Shown here: positions 14,856 through 15,611 of the stretch, in pieces
Position numbering within the stretch: position 1 is the stretch's first letter
Layout: each line of letters opens with the position of its first letter
From: JBFEYJ01 sp041563315
GTDB lineage: Bacteria > Pseudomonadota > Gammaproteobacteria > Thiohalomonadales > Thiohalomonadaceae
Assembly (NCBI GenBank): GCA_041563315.1
Contig: JBFFNE010000071.1
Location: 1 to 15,611, forward strand
DNA length: 15,611 nt
Direction: 5' to 3'
Notes under the pieces: generated by a model
Seen by the model: only the letters and a program-made list of their open reading frames with translations
Told to the model about the DNA's origin: nothing
Database searches by the model: none
Translations under genes and position numbers: made by a program

Positions 14856-15203
14856 TTAGCTCCCTTGACCCGTCAAAAGCTGGACACCCCAGGCAAGAAA
14901 CCAATCAAATACCCAAAGTATAATTCCGACGACTACGACCATCGCCATCACCATAATCGTCGTTTGTATGGTTTCTTTTCGCGTAGGCCAGACAACTTTG
15001 CGTACTTCGACGACTGCACCACGGGTAAACGCCAAAGCACCTCCGCCCACATCTGTTTTGCTGGCAATAAATGCTGCGATAGCCACGGCACCCAGTAAAC
15101 CAAGCACCCGGAAAACCAGCGCATACTCACCAAATGCATAAAATGCATACAATGCGCCGCCCAGCACCAGTGCAGCAATCAGTAACTTAATCTTGTCCGC
15201 CAT
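14856..15203 (-). CDS. secE: Protein translocase subunit SecE
   Basis: SecE is the essential small clamp subunit of the SecYEG inner-membrane translocon. With ATG at 15201-15203 the product is 115 residues with three predicted membrane segments (about 5-24, 28-47 and 82-107), the gammaproteobacterial three-span type (E. coli 127). The conserved cytoplasmic amphipathic region EVRKVVWPTRKETIQT lies at 66-81. The frame is open up to ATG 15236, but that codon is only 4 nt from the 3' CCA of tRNA-Trp and has no ribosome-binding site, whereas AGGAAAG lies upstream of 15203. It is followed 4 nt later by nusG, the usual secE-nusG pair. Confidence 0.95.
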   Translation of the reverse strand: MADKIKLLIAALVLGGALYAFYAFGEYALVFRVLGLLGAVAIAAFIASKTDVGGGALAFTRGAVVEVRKVVWPTRKETIQTTIMVMAMVVVVGIILWVFDWFLAWGVQLLTGQGS

Positions 15204-15240
15204 TCTGGTTAAGTCTTTCCTTGCTGTATACAACATAAAA

Positions 15241-15316
<76 letters not shown>

Positions 15317-15327
15317 AAAAACTGCAC

Positions 15328-15377
15328 AAAAACGAAAACGCAAGACCGTGAGACCGACAACTCGACCTCACGACCTC
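15328..15377 (-). terminator. Intrinsic terminator-like hairpin after tuf, before tRNA-Trp
   Basis: On the minus strand 15362-15377 and 15342-15357 form a continuous 16-bp RNA stem (five G-U pairs among otherwise Watson-Crick pairs) closed by a GTTG tetraloop. It is followed by GCG, TTTT, CG, TTTTT. This is a good candidate terminator for tuf. The mature tRNA-Trp 5' end is only 25 nt beyond the stem base, leaving little room for a separate promoter. Confidence 0.68.
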
Positions 15378-15400
15378 CCGTAATCGCATTATTGTGTTAC

Positions 15401-15611
15401 TTACTCGATAATCTTAGCAACAACGCCGGCACCAACGGTACGGCCACCTTCGCGGATAGCGAAGCGTAGACCCTCTTCCATCGCGATCGGTGCGATGAGG
15501 GAGACGGTCATCTGTACGTTGTCACCAGGCATTACCATTTCCACGCCTTCCGGCAGGTCGCACGCACCGGTTACGTCGGTGGTACGGAAGTAGAACTGCG
15601 GACGGTAGCCA
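15401..15611 (-). CDS. tuf: Elongation factor Tu, C-terminal fragment (cut by window edge)
   Basis: The last 69 codons and TAA stop of a second EF-Tu gene. The visible residues begin GYRPQFYFRTTDVTG and run through MPGDNVQMTVSLIAPIAMEEGLRFAIREGG to the standard ending AGVVAKIIE, all within domain 3, which binds the aminoacyl-tRNA T-stem and is the site of kirromycin-type resistance in related proteins. It corresponds in position to the tufB-type copy upstream of secE-nusG. Its 5' part is outside the window, so identity with the copy at the left edge cannot be tested: the two fragments cover non-overlapping parts of the protein. Confidence 0.98.
   Translation of the reverse strand, partial: GYRPQFYFRTTDVTGACDLPEGVEMVMPGDNVQMTVSLIAPIAMEEGLRFAIREGGRTVGAGVVAKIIE

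Noticed and set aside
15204..15236. Longer secE N-terminus starting 4 nt after tRNA-Trp
   Set aside because: No ribosome-binding site, the start abuts the tRNA 3' end, and the extra residues are not membrane or family-like.

Overview
The window is a conserved core-genome segment of a gammaproteobacterium: the ribosomal-protein and RNA-polymerase supercluster lying between two tuf genes. Every gene is on the minus strand, so the order of transcription runs from high to low coordinates: tuf (3' end only), tRNA-Trp(CCA), secE, nusG, rplK, rplA, rplJ, rplL, rpoB, rpoC, rpsL, rpsG, fusA, tuf (5' end only). Organism clues: beta-prime carries the SI3-type insertion in its trigger loop and keeps E. 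coli residue numbering through the active site; beta has a longer SI2-type insertion than E. coli, resembling that of non-enteric gammaproteobacteria; tRNA-Trp sits between tuf and secE; and rpoC is directly followed by the str operon, unlike E. coli, where the rif and str operons are far apart. I cannot assign a genus. Nothing suggests mobile DNA, recent transfer or a defence locus.

Right part (14.3-15.6 kb): the 3' end of an EF-Tu gene is followed by a 16-bp hairpin with T-runs, then tRNA-Trp, secE (third core subunit of the SecYEG translocon) and nusG (elongation factor). Middle (11.6-14.2 kb): rplK-rplA (L11-L1) and rplJ-rplL (L10-L7/L12), each pair preceded by a structured leader. The rplK leader has an L1-site-like hairpin, and the rplJ leader has a branched fold typical of L10 autoregulation plus a run of eight G. 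A compound hairpin and then a textbook intrinsic terminator lie between rplL and rpoB, in the position of the attenuator that lowers rpoBC expression relative to L7/L12 in E. coli.

Left part (1-11.6 kb): rpoB and rpoC are separated by 55 nt, almost filled by one strong hairpin. Then comes a 135-nt gap holding a near-consensus sigma-70 promoter (TTGACA, 17 bp, TAGAAT) for rpsL-rpsG-fusA-tuf and a GC-rich hairpin just downstream of its predicted start. The str genes are tightly packed (24-38 nt gaps).

Together the genes encode the transcription core (beta, beta-prime, NusG), parts of the ribosomal stalk and the 30S head and decoding region, and elongation factors EF-Tu and EF-G. All complete reading frames look intact and of normal length. 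No novel system is present. What deserves a second look is mostly intergenic RNA structure. No intergenic stretch exceeds 300 nt; the longest is the 255-nt rplJ leader.
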